From: Vulcanimicrobiota bacterium
Lineage (GTDB): Bacteria; Vulcanimicrobiota; JAJTBE01
Length of the DNA stretch: 64,000 bases
Assembly (NCBI GenBank): GCA_021107945.1
Contig: JAIORV010000131.1
Span: forward strand, 17,150 to 81,149
Direction: 5' to 3'
A model generated the notes under the pieces. That model ran no database searches, was not told where the DNA came from, and saw only the letters and a list, made by a program, of their open reading frames with translations. Positions 37,291 through 47,501 of this stretch are shown one piece after another; position 1 is the stretch's first letter, and the number at the start of each line of letters is the position of its first letter. Made by a program: the position numbers and the translations under genes.

Positions 37291-37830
37291 AAATACCTCC
37301 GATTAAATATTATTTTACGTATCTGCCAAGTCTGTCAATGATGATATTTCATTGATTATATAAATTTCGATGGTCATTATTGTCTTCCTTTGATCTTTTC
37401 CGTTATTAATGGGAAATTGCCGGGAATATAATCTTTCACAACCAGGGGATTTTTTAGATGTTTAATAACTAGGGACAGACACCTATTATTATTTCTTGCC
37501 CGGCTCCGGGTTTCAAGAAATTAATGACAACGCCCAATACTAAAAAACCAAAAATCCCGACACAATTGCTTTTTTAATTTAATAGCCTGTACACGACCTT
37601 ATAGTATTTCTCAAGATAAATGTCCGAATTGGTCATTGGGGGGCAATCGCCTTCTGGTTCTAAGAAAAGGATTTCGGATAAAATTTATCAGATTAACTAT
37701 AAATCTTCTATGAGAATAATCCTCGGTTTACCCCATTAGAATAACCCCCGGTTTCAACCGGGGGAAAGAAAGGGATCCCACCCCATTTACTTCTTCAGCC
37801 ACTTCAGTGGCTTCCCTGTGAGGAATGCAG
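37291..37830. other. Intergenic gap with REP-like and hairpin motifs
   Basis: At 37472-37487 gggacagacacctatt matches the sequence at 42146; this motif type is typical of REP elements linked to RAYT transposases. At 37582 a degenerate copy of the atagcccgtacgc element occurs. At about 37742-37768 aacccccggtttcaaccggggg forms a strong hairpin. No gene is seen. Confidence 0.55.
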
Positions 37831-37955
37831 GAATTGCGAAAGTCCCTGGAAGAAGATGATTTGAAAGCTTTATTCGGGGAAACCGAATGAACGTACGGTT
37901 TGACGAGGGGGAACTGGAGATAGAGCAATGCCACTACGCCAGCTCTCTATTCTAA
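37831..37955 (+). repeat. Group II intron 3'-end relic (domains V and VI)
   Basis: The segment aagctttattcgg, ggaaa, ccgaa, acgtacggttt reproduces a group II domain V: AGC triad, GAAA-capped upper stem TTCGG/CCGAA, bulge, and lower stem closing on GGTTT. Three bases are inserted next to the bulge. The GACGAGGGGG linker and a domain VI-like hairpin (gagatagagcaatgccacta) follow. No reverse transcriptase is present. Confidence 0.65.
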
Positions 37956-38120
37956 GTTATTTTTCGATCAAATAAATTCGAGGGAATAGGGAATAATGTG
38001 AAAAACCAACAAGAAACCAGCGGGATAATCCTGCGAATGAGTTGAATATAATAAGAAAAGAAACCGGAAAACATCAGGGGAATGTCCCCTTCTATTAGAA
38101 AATATCATGGGAGGTAACAT

Positions 38121-39647
38121 ATGCTTTTGTATAAAATTCTGGACAAAACAGTTGAGAAAACCCCCGACAAGATGGCATTGATATGCCGGGGGTCCAGTTG
38201 CACATACGAACAGTTGTTCGATAAGATGAATCAGTGGGCAAAAACCCTGCTTTCTCTTGGTGTCAGAAAGGGAGACCGGGTGGCATTGCTTATGAAAAAC
38301 CGGGTGGAACTGGTGCAGATGTATTTTGCCTGTTTTCGCATCGGCGCAATTGCAGTACCGTTAAACACCCGTTACAAAACATCGGAAGCGGTGTTTGCCG
38401 TGAAACATAGCGGATGCAAAATCATAATTGCGAGTTCGGAATTATACTCGGTAGTTGCGGATATGAATAACGCCATTTCCTCTCTTGAAGGTATCTATAT
38501 AATAGATGAAAATTCTGAGTATCAATCTATATCCTGGAATAAAGCAACATCTGATTCTGACGATCATGTAAGTTTTCCGGAAGTTAATATGTCTGATCCT
38601 GCCATGATTATGTACACATCGGGGAGCACAGCAAGACCCAAGGGAGCTATCCTCTCCAATTTTTCACTGTATAATCTAATCCTGATCAAGACAAAATCGC
38701 AGGAGCTTAATCATAATGAAATTGGCCTTGCAGCTACTCAAATCTCCCATATTGCGGGTTTTGCCGGGCTCATGCTTCCCACCCTGTTCAATGGCGGAAC
38801 TTTTGTAATGGTGAAAGAGTTTGAAGCAGGAGAGTATATTAGACATTTGAAAGAATTCAAACCAACACTAATTGTTTTGCTTCCCACCGAGCTTCTTGAG
38901 ATATTGGAGCATCCTGACGCAAAAGATGCGGATTTCTCCCATGTTCGCTACATGCTTGTCGCCGGTGACAAGGTGCCCCACCATACATACGAGCTTTTCC
39001 GAAATCTGGCAGGATTTGATCTCCTGGAGGGCTGTGGAATGACTGAGTGTGAGGGATACTGCCTTCAGCCAAAGCATGAGAAGAAAAAACCGGGATCCAT
39101 CGGGAAACCGATTCCGGGAGTAAAAATGAGACTTGTTGATAAAAATGGCAATGATGTTCCGGACGGTAAAACGGGCGAAATCCTTTTGAAGTCAAAGTCG
39201 CTGATAACAGGTTACTGGGACAATCCGGAAGAAAACAAAAAAGCTTTTGTGGATGGCTGGTTCCGTACAGGCGACCTGGCTTATAAGGATCAGGATGGAT
39301 ATTATCATTTTGTGAGCAGAATCAAGGAGGTAATCATCAGGGGAGGCTCCAATATCGCTCCCGGCGAGGTGGAAGATGTACTGGACGATCACCCGGGAGT
39401 CCAATCCAGCGGAGTGGTGGGATTCCCTGATGAGCACTATGGCAGTATCGTCGGAGCATTTATTGTGCCGGAACCTGGAATGCCAGTACCAACAATTGAT
39501 CAACTATCAGCTTTTGCATCAAAAAGACTGTCTCAATACAAAGTGCCGGAGAAGTGGATAATGGTAAAGGAACTTCCGAGAAATGCCGTGGGAAAGATTG
39601 ACCGAAGGAAACTCCACCATCGGGCAAAAGAACTAATCGCCACATAA
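38121..39647 (+). CDS. AMP-forming acyl-CoA synthetase/ligase
   Basis: This 508-residue enzyme of the ANL superfamily activates a carboxylic acid with ATP and transfers it to CoA. The P-loop motif is MYTSGSTARPKGAIL near residue 168. The adenylate-binding motif is GCGMTECEG, the hinge region is GWFRTGDLAYKDQDGYY, and the C-terminal catalytic Lys is in LPRNAVGKIDRRKL. The ATG follows GGGAGGT. The substrate is unknown. The last ~45 codons recur in decayed form at 43463-43640 and 47502-47605. It is upstream of the Imm32-like array but probably not related to it in function. Confidence 0.9.
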   Translation: MLLYKILDKTVEKTPDKMALICRGSSCTYEQLFDKMNQWAKTLLSLGVRKGDRVALLMKNRVELVQMYFACFRIGAIAVPLNTRYKTSEAVFAVKHSGCKIIIASSELYSVVADMNNAISSLEGIYIIDENSEYQSISWNKATSDSDDHVSFPEVNMSDPAMIMYTSGSTARPKGAILSNFSLYNLILIKTKSQELNHNEIGLAATQISHIAGFAGLMLPTLFNGGTFVMVKEFEAGEYIRHLKEFKPTLIVLLPTELLEILEHPDAKDADFSHVRYMLVAGDKVPHHTYELFRNLAGFDLLEGCGMTECEGYCLQPKHEKKKPGSIGKPIPGVKMRLVDKNGNDVPDGKTGEILLKSKSLITGYWDNPEENKKAFVDGWFRTGDLAYKDQDGYYHFVSRIKEVIIRGGSNIAPGEVEDVLDDHPGVQSSGVVGFPDEHYGSIVGAFIVPEPGMPVPTIDQLSAFASKRLSQYKVPEKWIMVKELPRNAVGKIDRRKLHHRAKELIAT

Positions 39648-39820
39648 TCCTTATCATTATTGGCAAAATTGGCATAAATGGAAAATTGATTTGCCATTTG
39701 TACCTCGCCTGGATTATTACATAATCAAGTATAGATTGCATGAATTAAACCACATTATAAACAATATCTGGAATAAGTTATTCTCTTATTATCCCAAGGG
39801 AACTCTATTGGCAAAAGGTG

Positions 39821-40396
39821 ATGTCTGTGGTCCGGAATATTTGGCATAAGATAAAAGAATTTTTAGTCTTCATTTCAACAAAACCTGAAAATGTAGTTTC
39901 TCTTGATGATTGCCTTGGTACATTTAAAAACGGTTCAGTACAGATTTTTGTGTCCAGTGGTAAAACTATTTACATTATGGGAACCCGGCAGGGAATAGTT
40001 AAATTTTTCAGTTCACTTTCTCGAATGTTTCAGGGATTATCCTTGATGTTCGGGGATCATACTCACCTTGAAACATGGTTTGATGAAAAAGGGGATTCTT
40101 TACTTGCAAAAGGCTCTCTGCCGGTTGCATTATGCCTTTCAGACGTTCTTACCGATCCGGAATCCGAGAGGAAGGAAGTAAAAACCGGCAGGGTGGCTTT
40201 CCGGTATTACGGTGAGAACTACGGCATTGAAATAATCGGTACAAGGGAAGGGCTTAAAGACTTCTCTTTAATTATAATCGAAAAAATGAGCAAAAAGATT
40301 ATCCCTGATCATATCCATGTAAATGAAATAGAGATTGATGGAACGTCTATCATTACAAATGATTCTCCTGACATAATTATAAAGATTGTGGAATGA
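39821..40396 (+). CDS. Tandem Imm32-like immunity-type protein, copy 1
   Basis: The ~192-residue product contains two related halves. Each runs from a beta strand (IYIMGTRQGIVKFFSSL; IEIIGTREGLKDFSLII) through a helix to a closing strand pair (HTHLETWF; HIHVNEIEIDG) and ends with a hydrophobic strand. This GTREGL-helix-HIHL pattern matches my memory of the Imm32 immunity family; not verified. It is directly followed by two longer paralogues in the same direction. Immunity proteins of polymorphic toxins often occur in such arrays. No toxin is visible nearby, so function is inferred. Confidence 0.55.
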   Translation: MSVVRNIWHKIKEFLVFISTKPENVVSLDDCLGTFKNGSVQIFVSSGKTIYIMGTRQGIVKFFSSLSRMFQGLSLMFGDHTHLETWFDEKGDSLLAKGSLPVALCLSDVLTDPESERKEVKTGRVAFRYYGENYGIEIIGTREGLKDFSLIIIEKMSKKIIPDHIHVNEIEIDGTSIITNDSPDIIIKIVE

Positions 40397-41464
40397 TTGC
40401 GAGTGCTTGCGATGTTACTGTCTTTGTTGCGTAAAATGTCAAAATGTTGGCATCATCAACATACGAAGGTCCGGAAATATATGTTGCATAAAATGAGAAA
40501 TATATTGAATAGATTTTTTGAATATATAGCATCTTCTTCCTTATTATCTTTCAATGAAATCAATTGGGATTCCATGTTTTACAATTTGAAATATCCCAAA
40601 AACCCCTATATTAAGTATGTTCTGAAATTCCTCAATGAGAGAAGCAGCAGCATTATTGCTAAATGGAAATCAGGTAAGGCAATTTATGAATTTCCCGCCC
40701 AGGAGGTCCTGAAAGGTCTGAACGAAATCATAAAAGATAAGAAATTCTATAATGAGACTGTTTTCAGCGATTTAAAGATTATTCCCGAAGGAAAGAAATT
40801 GATTGAGAAAGGAATATACAATTTAAGAAGACACGAGATTATCAGAATCAATAGAAACCTTTTGGAAAGCATTTTTCCGGAGAGTATTGCCGGGTCGGAA
40901 TCAATGAAACCAATTTGGACTGCCCGAATGTTTTCCCCGCCAAAAAGTCCCTTTTCTTTTGACATTTATGGAGATATTGAAGAAGGGGCAATAGAAATCA
41001 GCAAAATTGATGATGAAACAATTATGATATCGGGTACATGCAAAGGTTTAATGGATTTTTGCGAAATTATTCTCAATGAATTGAAAAGGATGAATGTCAG
41101 GTATAATGATGAATTTTTTATGGATGGTGAGATAATTTTTAGGGAGGAATACGGCCCCTTTTATTTACTCACAAAGAACTCGATTCCGGCAATTGTCATT
41201 CTATGCGGGAAAGAAGATGACAAGACTATAATATATAGAAATGGAATCGGATATGAACTTGTGCAGATTCAATTTGATATGGAACCTTCCATAATTATTT
41301 ATGGAGGAAAAAAAGGGATAAACAGGTTTTTCAACGCCCTTTCCAGGCTTTTGTCTTCCAATAAACTGAAGGGAAAAATGCTTTTAAATGGTATTATGAT
41401 AGAGGACATTCCTCTTCTAACCGATGAGTCTATTGATATAATAATAAAGGTGATTGACGGTTGA
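40397..41464 (+). CDS. Tandem Imm32-like protein with extra N-terminal domain, copy 2
   Basis: This 355-residue product starts at a TTG directly after the stop of copy 1. Its N-terminus, RVLAMLLSLLRKM, is shared with copy 3, which supports this start. About 165 residues of unique, helical sequence follow. Then come two Imm32-like units (IMISGTCKGLMDFCEII; IIIYGGKKGINRFFNAL) and the family ending LTDESIDIIIKVI. The extra domain has no recognisable motif. Head-to-tail spacing of 0 and 8 bp makes the three genes one transcription unit. Confidence 0.5.
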   Translation: MRVLAMLLSLLRKMSKCWHHQHTKVRKYMLHKMRNILNRFFEYIASSSLLSFNEINWDSMFYNLKYPKNPYIKYVLKFLNERSSSIIAKWKSGKAIYEFPAQEVLKGLNEIIKDKKFYNETVFSDLKIIPEGKKLIEKGIYNLRRHEIIRINRNLLESIFPESIAGSESMKPIWTARMFSPPKSPFSFDIYGDIEEGAIEISKIDDETIMISGTCKGLMDFCEIILNELKRMNVRYNDEFFMDGEIIFREEYGPFYLLTKNSIPAIVILCGKEDDKTIIYRNGIGYELVQIQFDMEPSIIIYGGKKGINRFFNALSRLLSSNKLKGKMLLNGIMIEDIPLLTDESIDIIIKVIDG

Positions 41465-41472
41465 CTGAATGA

Positions 41473-42138
41473 TTGCGAGTGCTTGTAATGTTCCTGTCTT
41501 TGTTGCGTAAAATGTTGAAATATTGGAAATCAATAATCAGAGCTTCGGAAGATAGCTATAATCGACGTCTCGATAAAGAATTGGCGGCTCTCAAGGAAGA
41601 ACTGGAGGGGAGTAAACCGCGTTATGGTCCATTCTATCCTGAAGATCAGTATGGAACATTTGAAGACGGAGCGGTAGAGATTTCATACTCTAATTCAGAC
41701 GAAGGCTGTATTTACATTACCGGAAGCAGAAAAGGACTCCTGGAATTTTTTGGCGAATTATTAGAAAGATCGGGACAGTTGGGCAGTTTGTTTTGCGACG
41801 AAGTCAGCCTGCAAGACATGTTTAATAAAAGAGACATTCTATCGCTTACTATAAATTCAATCCCGGGAGAAATATGGCTGTATGACTCATTTGTTCTGGA
41901 ATCACTGGAATCAGAGGAAGTAAATAACGGAAAAGTAGTTTTTGACTATACAGAGGGCTTTGGAGTCGGAATTTGTGGCATAAAGGAAGGACTGAGGAAT
42001 TTCGCTTCAATCTTAATCGAAAAAGTTAGTAAACAGCTTGATTCCAATAACATCTGTATAAATGAAATTGAGCTAAAAGGAGTGCCGCTACTGACTGATA
42101 ACTCTATCAGGGTCTATATTAAAATAATTGCGGAATAA
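41473..42138 (+). CDS. Tandem Imm32-like protein, copy 3
   Basis: This 221-residue paralogue has the shared RVLVMFLSLLRKM start, a charged linker, and two units (IYITGSRKGLLEFFGEL; VGICGIKEGLRNFASIL) ending in LTDNSIRVYIKII. It is closer to copy 1 than to the N-terminal part of copy 2. A REP-like gggacagacaccta motif begins a few bases after its stop. The array resembles poly-immunity loci that guard against related toxins. Confidence 0.5.
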   Translation: MRVLVMFLSLLRKMLKYWKSIIRASEDSYNRRLDKELAALKEELEGSKPRYGPFYPEDQYGTFEDGAVEISYSNSDEGCIYITGSRKGLLEFFGELLERSGQLGSLFCDEVSLQDMFNKRDILSLTINSIPGEIWLYDSFVLESLESEEVNNGKVVFDYTEGFGVGICGIKEGLRNFASILIEKVSKQLDSNNICINEIELKGVPLLTDNSIRVYIKIIAE

Positions 42139-42156
42139 ATAACTAGGGACAGACAC

Positions 42157-43351
42157 CTATTTTGCTTCAGGCTTTTTGTTGTTTTGCATTAGAAAGAAAT
42201 ACGATAAAGCTCCGGCAGCGCAAATGATCGCAGATAGGATGATTGCAAACTGATAGTTTTTAGTGATGTCAAAAAGCTTGCCGCCAATCAAGGGACCAAT
42301 AATTCCTGCAAGACCGAAGGATAAAAATACATAAGGATAAACAATGCCTAATTTGTGGATACCGTAAACATGCGATACTTCTGTGGCGAATAGCACAAAA
42401 TTTGCTCCAAATCCAAATCCTATGACCATGGAAAGAAAAATGAACACCGCGTCATGCCGGGCGCCAACAAGCAATAGAAGGGCAGATAAGGATAAAGAAC
42501 TCAGCGCCAGGATGATCGAGCGTTTTCCTCCCAGTATATCGGACAACCTGCCCCATATAATTCTGCCGGCTGCGTTTCCTATAGCCAAAAAACTGATGGC
42601 AATTGTCGCAGTTCCTTCGCTGACCCCAAAAGCTAATCCAATCGGTTTCAGATTTCCAGTTATCAGAAGACCTGCAAATGTTCCGGCGAACATACCCAGA
42701 AAAAGCGCCCACAGTTTTTTCTCTTTGAATAACCCGGTCATACTTAAGGAATTTTCAGATGTTTCCTCATCTTGTTTTTGGGGAACAGAGAATCCCAGCG
42801 CGGAAAGAAAAATTATAATCCCATAAGTAATGCCCACCAGCCGGAATATATCCAATACAGGCATTCCTTTTTCCAGAAAATTTTTCGCAAGAAAAGAGAG
42901 CAATATAGCTCCGCCGCCAAACCCTGCAACCGATAATCCGGTGATTAATCCTTTATAGCGCGGGAACCACTTGATCGGCGTCGCCAAAGCACAGAGATAA
43001 CCAAATCCTATACCGGCGCCTGACAGAACGCCAATGCCCCCAAGAAGAAAAACCCATCGCCCCCCGGAAAATGAAGCTAATAGGTACCCTGAACAAAAAA
43101 GAATCGCTCCAATGATTGCCGTCAATCTGGGTCCGCGGTTCTTTTCCATTCTGCCGGCGAATATCATGACAATGGCGAAAACAGCAATGGTTAATCCAAA
43201 TATAAATTGTGTCTGCGCAGTTGTAAGTCCGTGCTCAGAACGCAGCGGTGGAACAAAAATGCTCCACGCATAAACGCCGCCAAGACACACCATGATCAAA
43301 ATTGACGAAATCAGATTAATGAATTTTTTAATTATTCTTCTCCATATTCAT
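42157..43351 (-). CDS. OFA-type MFS transporter with a frameshifted 5' end
   Basis: From a TTG at 43299 the frame encodes a ~380-residue transporter with about twelve hydrophobic segments and the GGVYAWSIFVPPL opening of the oxalate/formate antiporter group. Better start sequence lies upstream: an ATG at 43351 gives MNMEKNN, then stops at a TAA in an AAT-AAT-TAA-AAA tract. One base shift there joins KKFINLISSILI to the main frame. So the gene is either damaged at its 5' end, mis-sequenced in an A-rich run, or expressed from the TTG. The stop codon lies in the REP-like repeat at its 3' end. The substrate is unknown. Confidence 0.75.
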
Positions 43352-43462
43352 ATATATTTGCAGACAAGAGAACAAATTTACCACAATTTCCCGGAGATTG
43401 CTCTTTGGCAAAAGAATCTCGAATGTTTCAAAGGGAGGTTTCTCCCAGGGCGATCTAAACGC

Positions 43463-43640
43463 TAATAAGCCCATTCTGTTCTCCTTATTAAACAAAGTTC
43501 CTTCAATTCCAAAAGACTGTCTCAATGCAAACTGCCGGAGAAGTGGATAATGGTAAAGGACCTTCCGAGAAATGCCGTAGGAAAGATTGACCGAAGGAAA
43601 CTCCACCATCTGGCAGAAAAACATATTGCCACATAATCCT
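43463..43640 (+). pseudogene. Decayed copy of the acyl-CoA ligase 3' end, first
   Basis: From about 43510 the DNA (aaaagactgtctcaatgc, then ccggagaagtggataatgg) parallels the last ~130 bp of the ligase gene, including GKIDRRKLHH and the stop region. The preceding ~45 bp (taataagcccattctgttct) match the second relic at 47502 and not the ligase. No ligase core is present. Confidence 0.8.
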
Positions 43641-43682
43641 CTTCTTTGGGAAGAGTTTCATTATGTCTATAAGGAGGGAATT

Positions 43683-43808
43683 ATGAAAAAAATATTAATA
43701 ACATGTCTTTTGCTGATGTTAACCGTTAAAATCGTAATTGAAAAACGTGGACAGCGCCCGATAATACACCCAAAAACCCTGACAAAATCGGGGTTTCCGC
43801 TTTCATAG
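43683..43808 (+). CDS. Truncated secreted-protein gene: signal peptide joined to repeat DNA
   Basis: An ATG with AGGAGGG upstream starts MKKILITCLLLMLTV, a clear signal-peptide core. After about 16 residues the frame enters REP-like sequence (gtggacagcgcccgataata) and stops within the atagcccgta element. It looks like a secreted protein gene whose body was lost through repeat insertion or deletion. A functional product is unlikely. Confidence 0.4.
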   Translation: MKKILITCLLLMLTVKIVIEKRGQRPIIHPKTLTKSGFPLS

Positions 43809-43947
43809 CCCGTATGCGACCTTACGACGAAACAGCAAGGTGGTTGATTTTGTAGTGTTAATCGAAGTTATAAAAGATGGTGCAGGAAAGCGAATATTAG
43901 CAAAGTCTAATAATATCGGTAAATTCTTTGAGGCTTTAGCAATATAA
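43805..43947 (+). repeat. Dispersed atagcccgta element with coding remnant (VVDFVV)
   Basis: The copy begins atagcccgtatgcgacctta and one frame reads KVVDFVVLIEVIKDGAGKRIL, then continues to FFEALAI and a TAA at 43945-43947. The element at 53013 has the matching MRVVDFVVRIEIVRDNTGKQIL. Further degenerate copies start near 24674, 37582 and 61950. It looks like the remains of a repeated small gene or mobile unit. Confidence 0.55.
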
Positions 43948-44109
43948 TTTATGGAAAGACTTGCTAAACTTCATTACAGAGAATATCAACGGACTAACAT
44001 TCTGCCTGGTATCATTTTTTGGGAGCAGGTCAATACCCGAACAGCTTCCTGTATGAGACTCTCGGCCTTTTCAAGATACCAACCTCGTCTCCCTATACAC
44101 AAACTGATA

Positions 44110-44232
44110 AAACTCCCGGAAGAAGATAGTTGGAAATGCGCGTATTCGGGAAAACCGAACTTACGGTTTGACGAGGGGGAGTCGGAGATAGAATGCCATA
44201 CAGATAAACTGCGCAGTTCTCTGCTCTACCCT
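44110..44232 (+). repeat. Group II intron 3'-end relic (degenerate domains V-VI)
   Basis: The upper stem and loop tattcgggaaaaccgaac, followed by ttacggtttgacgaggggga, resemble domain V and the linker of the relics at 37831 and 49561. The AGC triad is lost. A 3' segment with gagatagaatgccat and an internal insertion follows. Confidence 0.5.
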
Positions 44233-44307
44233 ATTTACTATATTTGTTATACATGGTATTATCATCAGACTTAACAGTAATAATTATTGACCGGAGAGTA
44301 TTTTTTT

Positions 44308-46152
44308 ATGATTAGAAATATTGCAATTATCGCTCATGTTGATCATGGCAAAACCACGCTGATTGACGGCTTCCTGAAGCAGTCGAAGACTTTTCGCTAT
44401 AACGAAGCGGCCATGTTTCAAACGCTAATTCTTGACTCAAATGATCAGGAACGGGAACGGGGTATAACCATTCTTGCAAAAAATACCGCCGTGAATTATG
44501 GAGATATAAAAATTAATATCATTGATACCCCCGGTCATGCCGATTTTAGCGGGGAAGTCGAACGAACGCTGAATATGGCAGATGGCGCAATACTTGTTAT
44601 TGACGCGCAGGAAGGACCTATGCCGCAAACAAGGTTTGTACTTCAAAAAGCTCTTGAACTGGGTCTCAAACTCATTGTTGTCATAAATAAAATAGACAAA
44701 CAATATGCGCGGATTGATGAGGTTACAGAGGAAATATATGACCTTTTTCTCGAACTGGTAACCGAAAATTCACACCTGGATTTTCCAATCTATTATGCCA
44801 TTGGCAGGGATGGAAAAGCCTGGGAAAATATTCCTGAAGATATTTCAAAAGAAGCCGACCTTACACCGCTTTTTGACGGCATAATTAAGAACGTGCCTGC
44901 GCCGGAAATCAACGTTGACAGCCCATTACTGATGCAGGTTTCAGCGATTGACTGGGACAGCTATCAGGGCAAATATGTTATCGGTAAAATAAAGCGAGGC
45001 TTCGTAACACCCGGTCTTGAAGTTTCAATTCTGAACAATAAGGGCAACTGGGAAAATGGCAAAATTACAAAGGTTTACACAACCCGGGGACTGAAACGAA
45101 CCGAAGTAAACAAAGCTTGTTCCGGCGATATTGTCATAATTACGGGACTCAAAAATGCTTGCATAGGCGATACGATTGCAGATGTGGAATTTCCGGAAGC
45201 GCTTCCGAGAATAAGTATTGAGGAGCCTACTCTTAAAATGGCTATTTTACCTAATACCTCGCCATTTGCAGGAAAAGAGGGACAGTTCTGCACCGGGCGG
45301 CAGATTCTTGAGAGGATTTACAGGGAACTTGAATCAAACGTGGCTCTTCAACTGGAAATTGACGAAAACAATGAATATGTTGTCTCAGGCAGAGGCGAAT
45401 TACACTTATCCGTATTTGTTGAAAACATGAGAAGAGAAGGCTACGAGTTTTCAGTTGGCAAACCTCACGTAATCACAAAGAAAATTGACGGGGTTTTACA
45501 CGAGCCGATTGAAGAGTTGACCATTGACGTTAACACGGAATTTGCAAACACCGTAATCGGTCTGATTGGAAGACGCAGAGGCATTATGACTTCACAGGTG
45601 GAGAATAATAACGGAACGTCCAGACTTTTATTTGAGATCCCCACACGGGGAATACTCGGACTGAAAAACCAGTTGATGACCTTATCCCGAGGCACAGCAG
45701 TAATGAATTCTTTGTTCATACGCTACGGCCCTGCGGGTTACGCTATTCCCAGACTCCGTAAAGGCGTACTTGTAGCATCGGAAACCGGCAAAGCGTTTGC
45801 TTATGGACTTAACATAGCGCAAGGCAGAGGAACTACCTTCATACATCCGGGAACGATGGTGTATAGCGGAATGATAATAGGGCTAAACTGTAAAAATGAG
45901 GATATAATTATTAATGTGAGCAAGGAGAAAAAGGCGACGAACGTGCGCTCGTCCGGAACGGATGACGCCATTCTGCTGGCTCCTCCGACAATCTTAAGCC
46001 TTGAGCGGGCAATAGATTTCCTTGATGACGACGAACTCCTTGAGGTAACTCCCAAAAGTCTTCGACTTAGAAAGAAAATTCTCGACAAATCCACAAGACT
46101 GCGAACTGAAAAAAATGCAGAAAAATTGAAAAATATAAAAAGATGCGCCTGA
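44308..46152 (+). CDS. typA: Translational GTPase BipA/TypA
   Basis: The start is taken at ATG 44308 (GGAGAG upstream), giving about 614 residues, the usual length. G-domain motifs: G1 AHVDHGKTTL, the switch segment ERERGITI, G3 DTPGHADFSGE, G4 NKIDK. Domains II-III and the TypA-specific C-terminal region (GTDDAILLAPP) follow. TypA binds the 70S ribosome and aids ribosome assembly and stress adaptation. This is normally a core gene; here it lies between ligase 3'-end relics and beside a broken IS630, which makes its setting odd. Confidence 0.95.
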   Translation: MIRNIAIIAHVDHGKTTLIDGFLKQSKTFRYNEAAMFQTLILDSNDQERERGITILAKNTAVNYGDIKINIIDTPGHADFSGEVERTLNMADGAILVIDAQEGPMPQTRFVLQKALELGLKLIVVINKIDKQYARIDEVTEEIYDLFLELVTENSHLDFPIYYAIGRDGKAWENIPEDISKEADLTPLFDGIIKNVPAPEINVDSPLLMQVSAIDWDSYQGKYVIGKIKRGFVTPGLEVSILNNKGNWENGKITKVYTTRGLKRTEVNKACSGDIVIITGLKNACIGDTIADVEFPEALPRISIEEPTLKMAILPNTSPFAGKEGQFCTGRQILERIYRELESNVALQLEIDENNEYVVSGRGELHLSVFVENMRREGYEFSVGKPHVITKKIDGVLHEPIEELTIDVNTEFANTVIGLIGRRRGIMTSQVENNNGTSRLLFEIPTRGILGLKNQLMTLSRGTAVMNSLFIRYGPAGYAIPRLRKGVLVASETGKAFAYGLNIAQGRGTTFIHPGTMVYSGMIIGLNCKNEDIIINVSKEKKATNVRSSGTDDAILLAPPTILSLERAIDFLDDDELLEVTPKSLRLRKKILDKSTRLRTEKNAEKLKNIKRCA

Positions 46153-46325
46153 ACCGGATTTGCCTTCAATTTTGCAGTTCGCAATAGCGGGGAGGGTCAG
46201 GTAAACAGGCTAGTGCATAGCGTAATAAAACAAATGGGCTTTTCTTGTTGTTATCAGTTTCGTATTCAAGGTTTTGTCTTACTTTTTTAGTCATACATTC
46301 ACCCCCCTATATTATATACTCCCGT

Positions 46326-47412
46326 GAATTTAATTCGCCATCTTCCTGTAGAACGGTGCCGGCATTTTTCTGAGGGAGGCCGGGTTGCCCTGAAACCGGT
46401 TAAATCGACGGTAAAATGCCCGGTGCAATTCCTCTTTATTCTCCGAAATATCGGTTGTGAGTAGATTCTCTCCGGGACAATCTCCAGACTCCTTCAGATG
46501 CATTCAGGTCAGGCGAATACGGAGGCAGATAATGAAGCTCAATTCTGCGACAGTTCTTTTTGAGGCACTTTCTGACAAGCCTGGCGTGATGATATCGAGC
46601 GTTGTCCAGAATCAGGTGAATCATTCTGTACGGATACCGATGGACAAGCTGTTCGAGAAATTTTATGAAATTGAATGAATTGAAAACTTTGGCGAAACGA
46701 AAGTTAAATTTTGGGTTTTCGCTCACAGTTACGGCGCCGAAGGTCTTCACCGCCGCCCGTGTAGGCTTGCTTTCAACTTCTTTTTCGTTCTTATGACCTT
46801 TCTGAATCTATCCCCGGCTCCTTGTCCCAGAGACCTGAAAAGAAGCTTCGTCACCATACATCAACACGCCGTTTTCTTCCCTGACTACTTCGATGAGTTC
46901 GGGCAGGGTCTTATCCACCCACTCCTTCCGGGCTTTGGGGTCTGCCCCGGAGAGTTCTTTTTACGGAGTATTTTCTGAACCATCGAAGCGGAATATTTCA
47001 CGCAGAACTTTTTGAAAATCACATTCATTGCCGTCGCCGCAGTCCAGATGCCGGTGTCATATCCCTGTTCGTCGGGATCCGCTTCCACGATTTTTTTTAG
47101 TCCGTTTAATTGCTCATCATTCAGTCTGGACGGTCTCCCATTGTACTTGAAATTTGTCAACTCCTCGTAGCCGCCTTCCCGATAAAGCAAGAGCCACTTT
47201 CGAAGATTGCGAACGTGAATTTCACATCTTCTGGCAGCCTCCACCTGGGTTACCTGCTTGTATCCCACCAGAGTGATCGCCCGCAAACGTTTATCAAGCT
47301 TGAAATCACCTCTCTTCTTCGCCTTTGCCCGCTCTTGAATCAAAAATTCATACTCATCCCTCGAAATTTTCTTGAAACCTTTCTTGTAATATTTCATGAC
47401 AACCTCCTTCAT
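46326..47412 (-). mobile_element. IS630-family transposase pseudogene
   Basis: The N-terminal part (46885-47412, 175 codons) has a helix-turn-helix (VTQVEAARRCEIHVRNLRKW) and the linker region. A frameshift near 46940 moves the catalytic part to another frame: MYGDEASFQVSGT holds the first Asp. A TAG interrupts soon after, and 46436-46750 carries LILDNARYHHA (second Asp) and PPYSPDLNASEGVW (third acidic residue). Another shift near 46440 precedes the end (ELHRAFYRRFNRFQGNP). All three catalytic sites are readable, but at least two frameshifts and one stop make it inactive. Terminal inverted repeats were not identified. Confidence 0.85.
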
Positions 47413-47501
47413 TTTTCTCTAAAGGAAGTATTAAACATCGAGAGAAAAAATCATGCAGAATCGAAAAAAATTTTTCATGGCGCTTTATTTTCATGTGAGT
47501 A

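Noticed and set aside
43328..43624. 98-codon minus-strand ORF
   Set aside because: It runs antisense through the ligase 3'-end relic and has no homology-like features.
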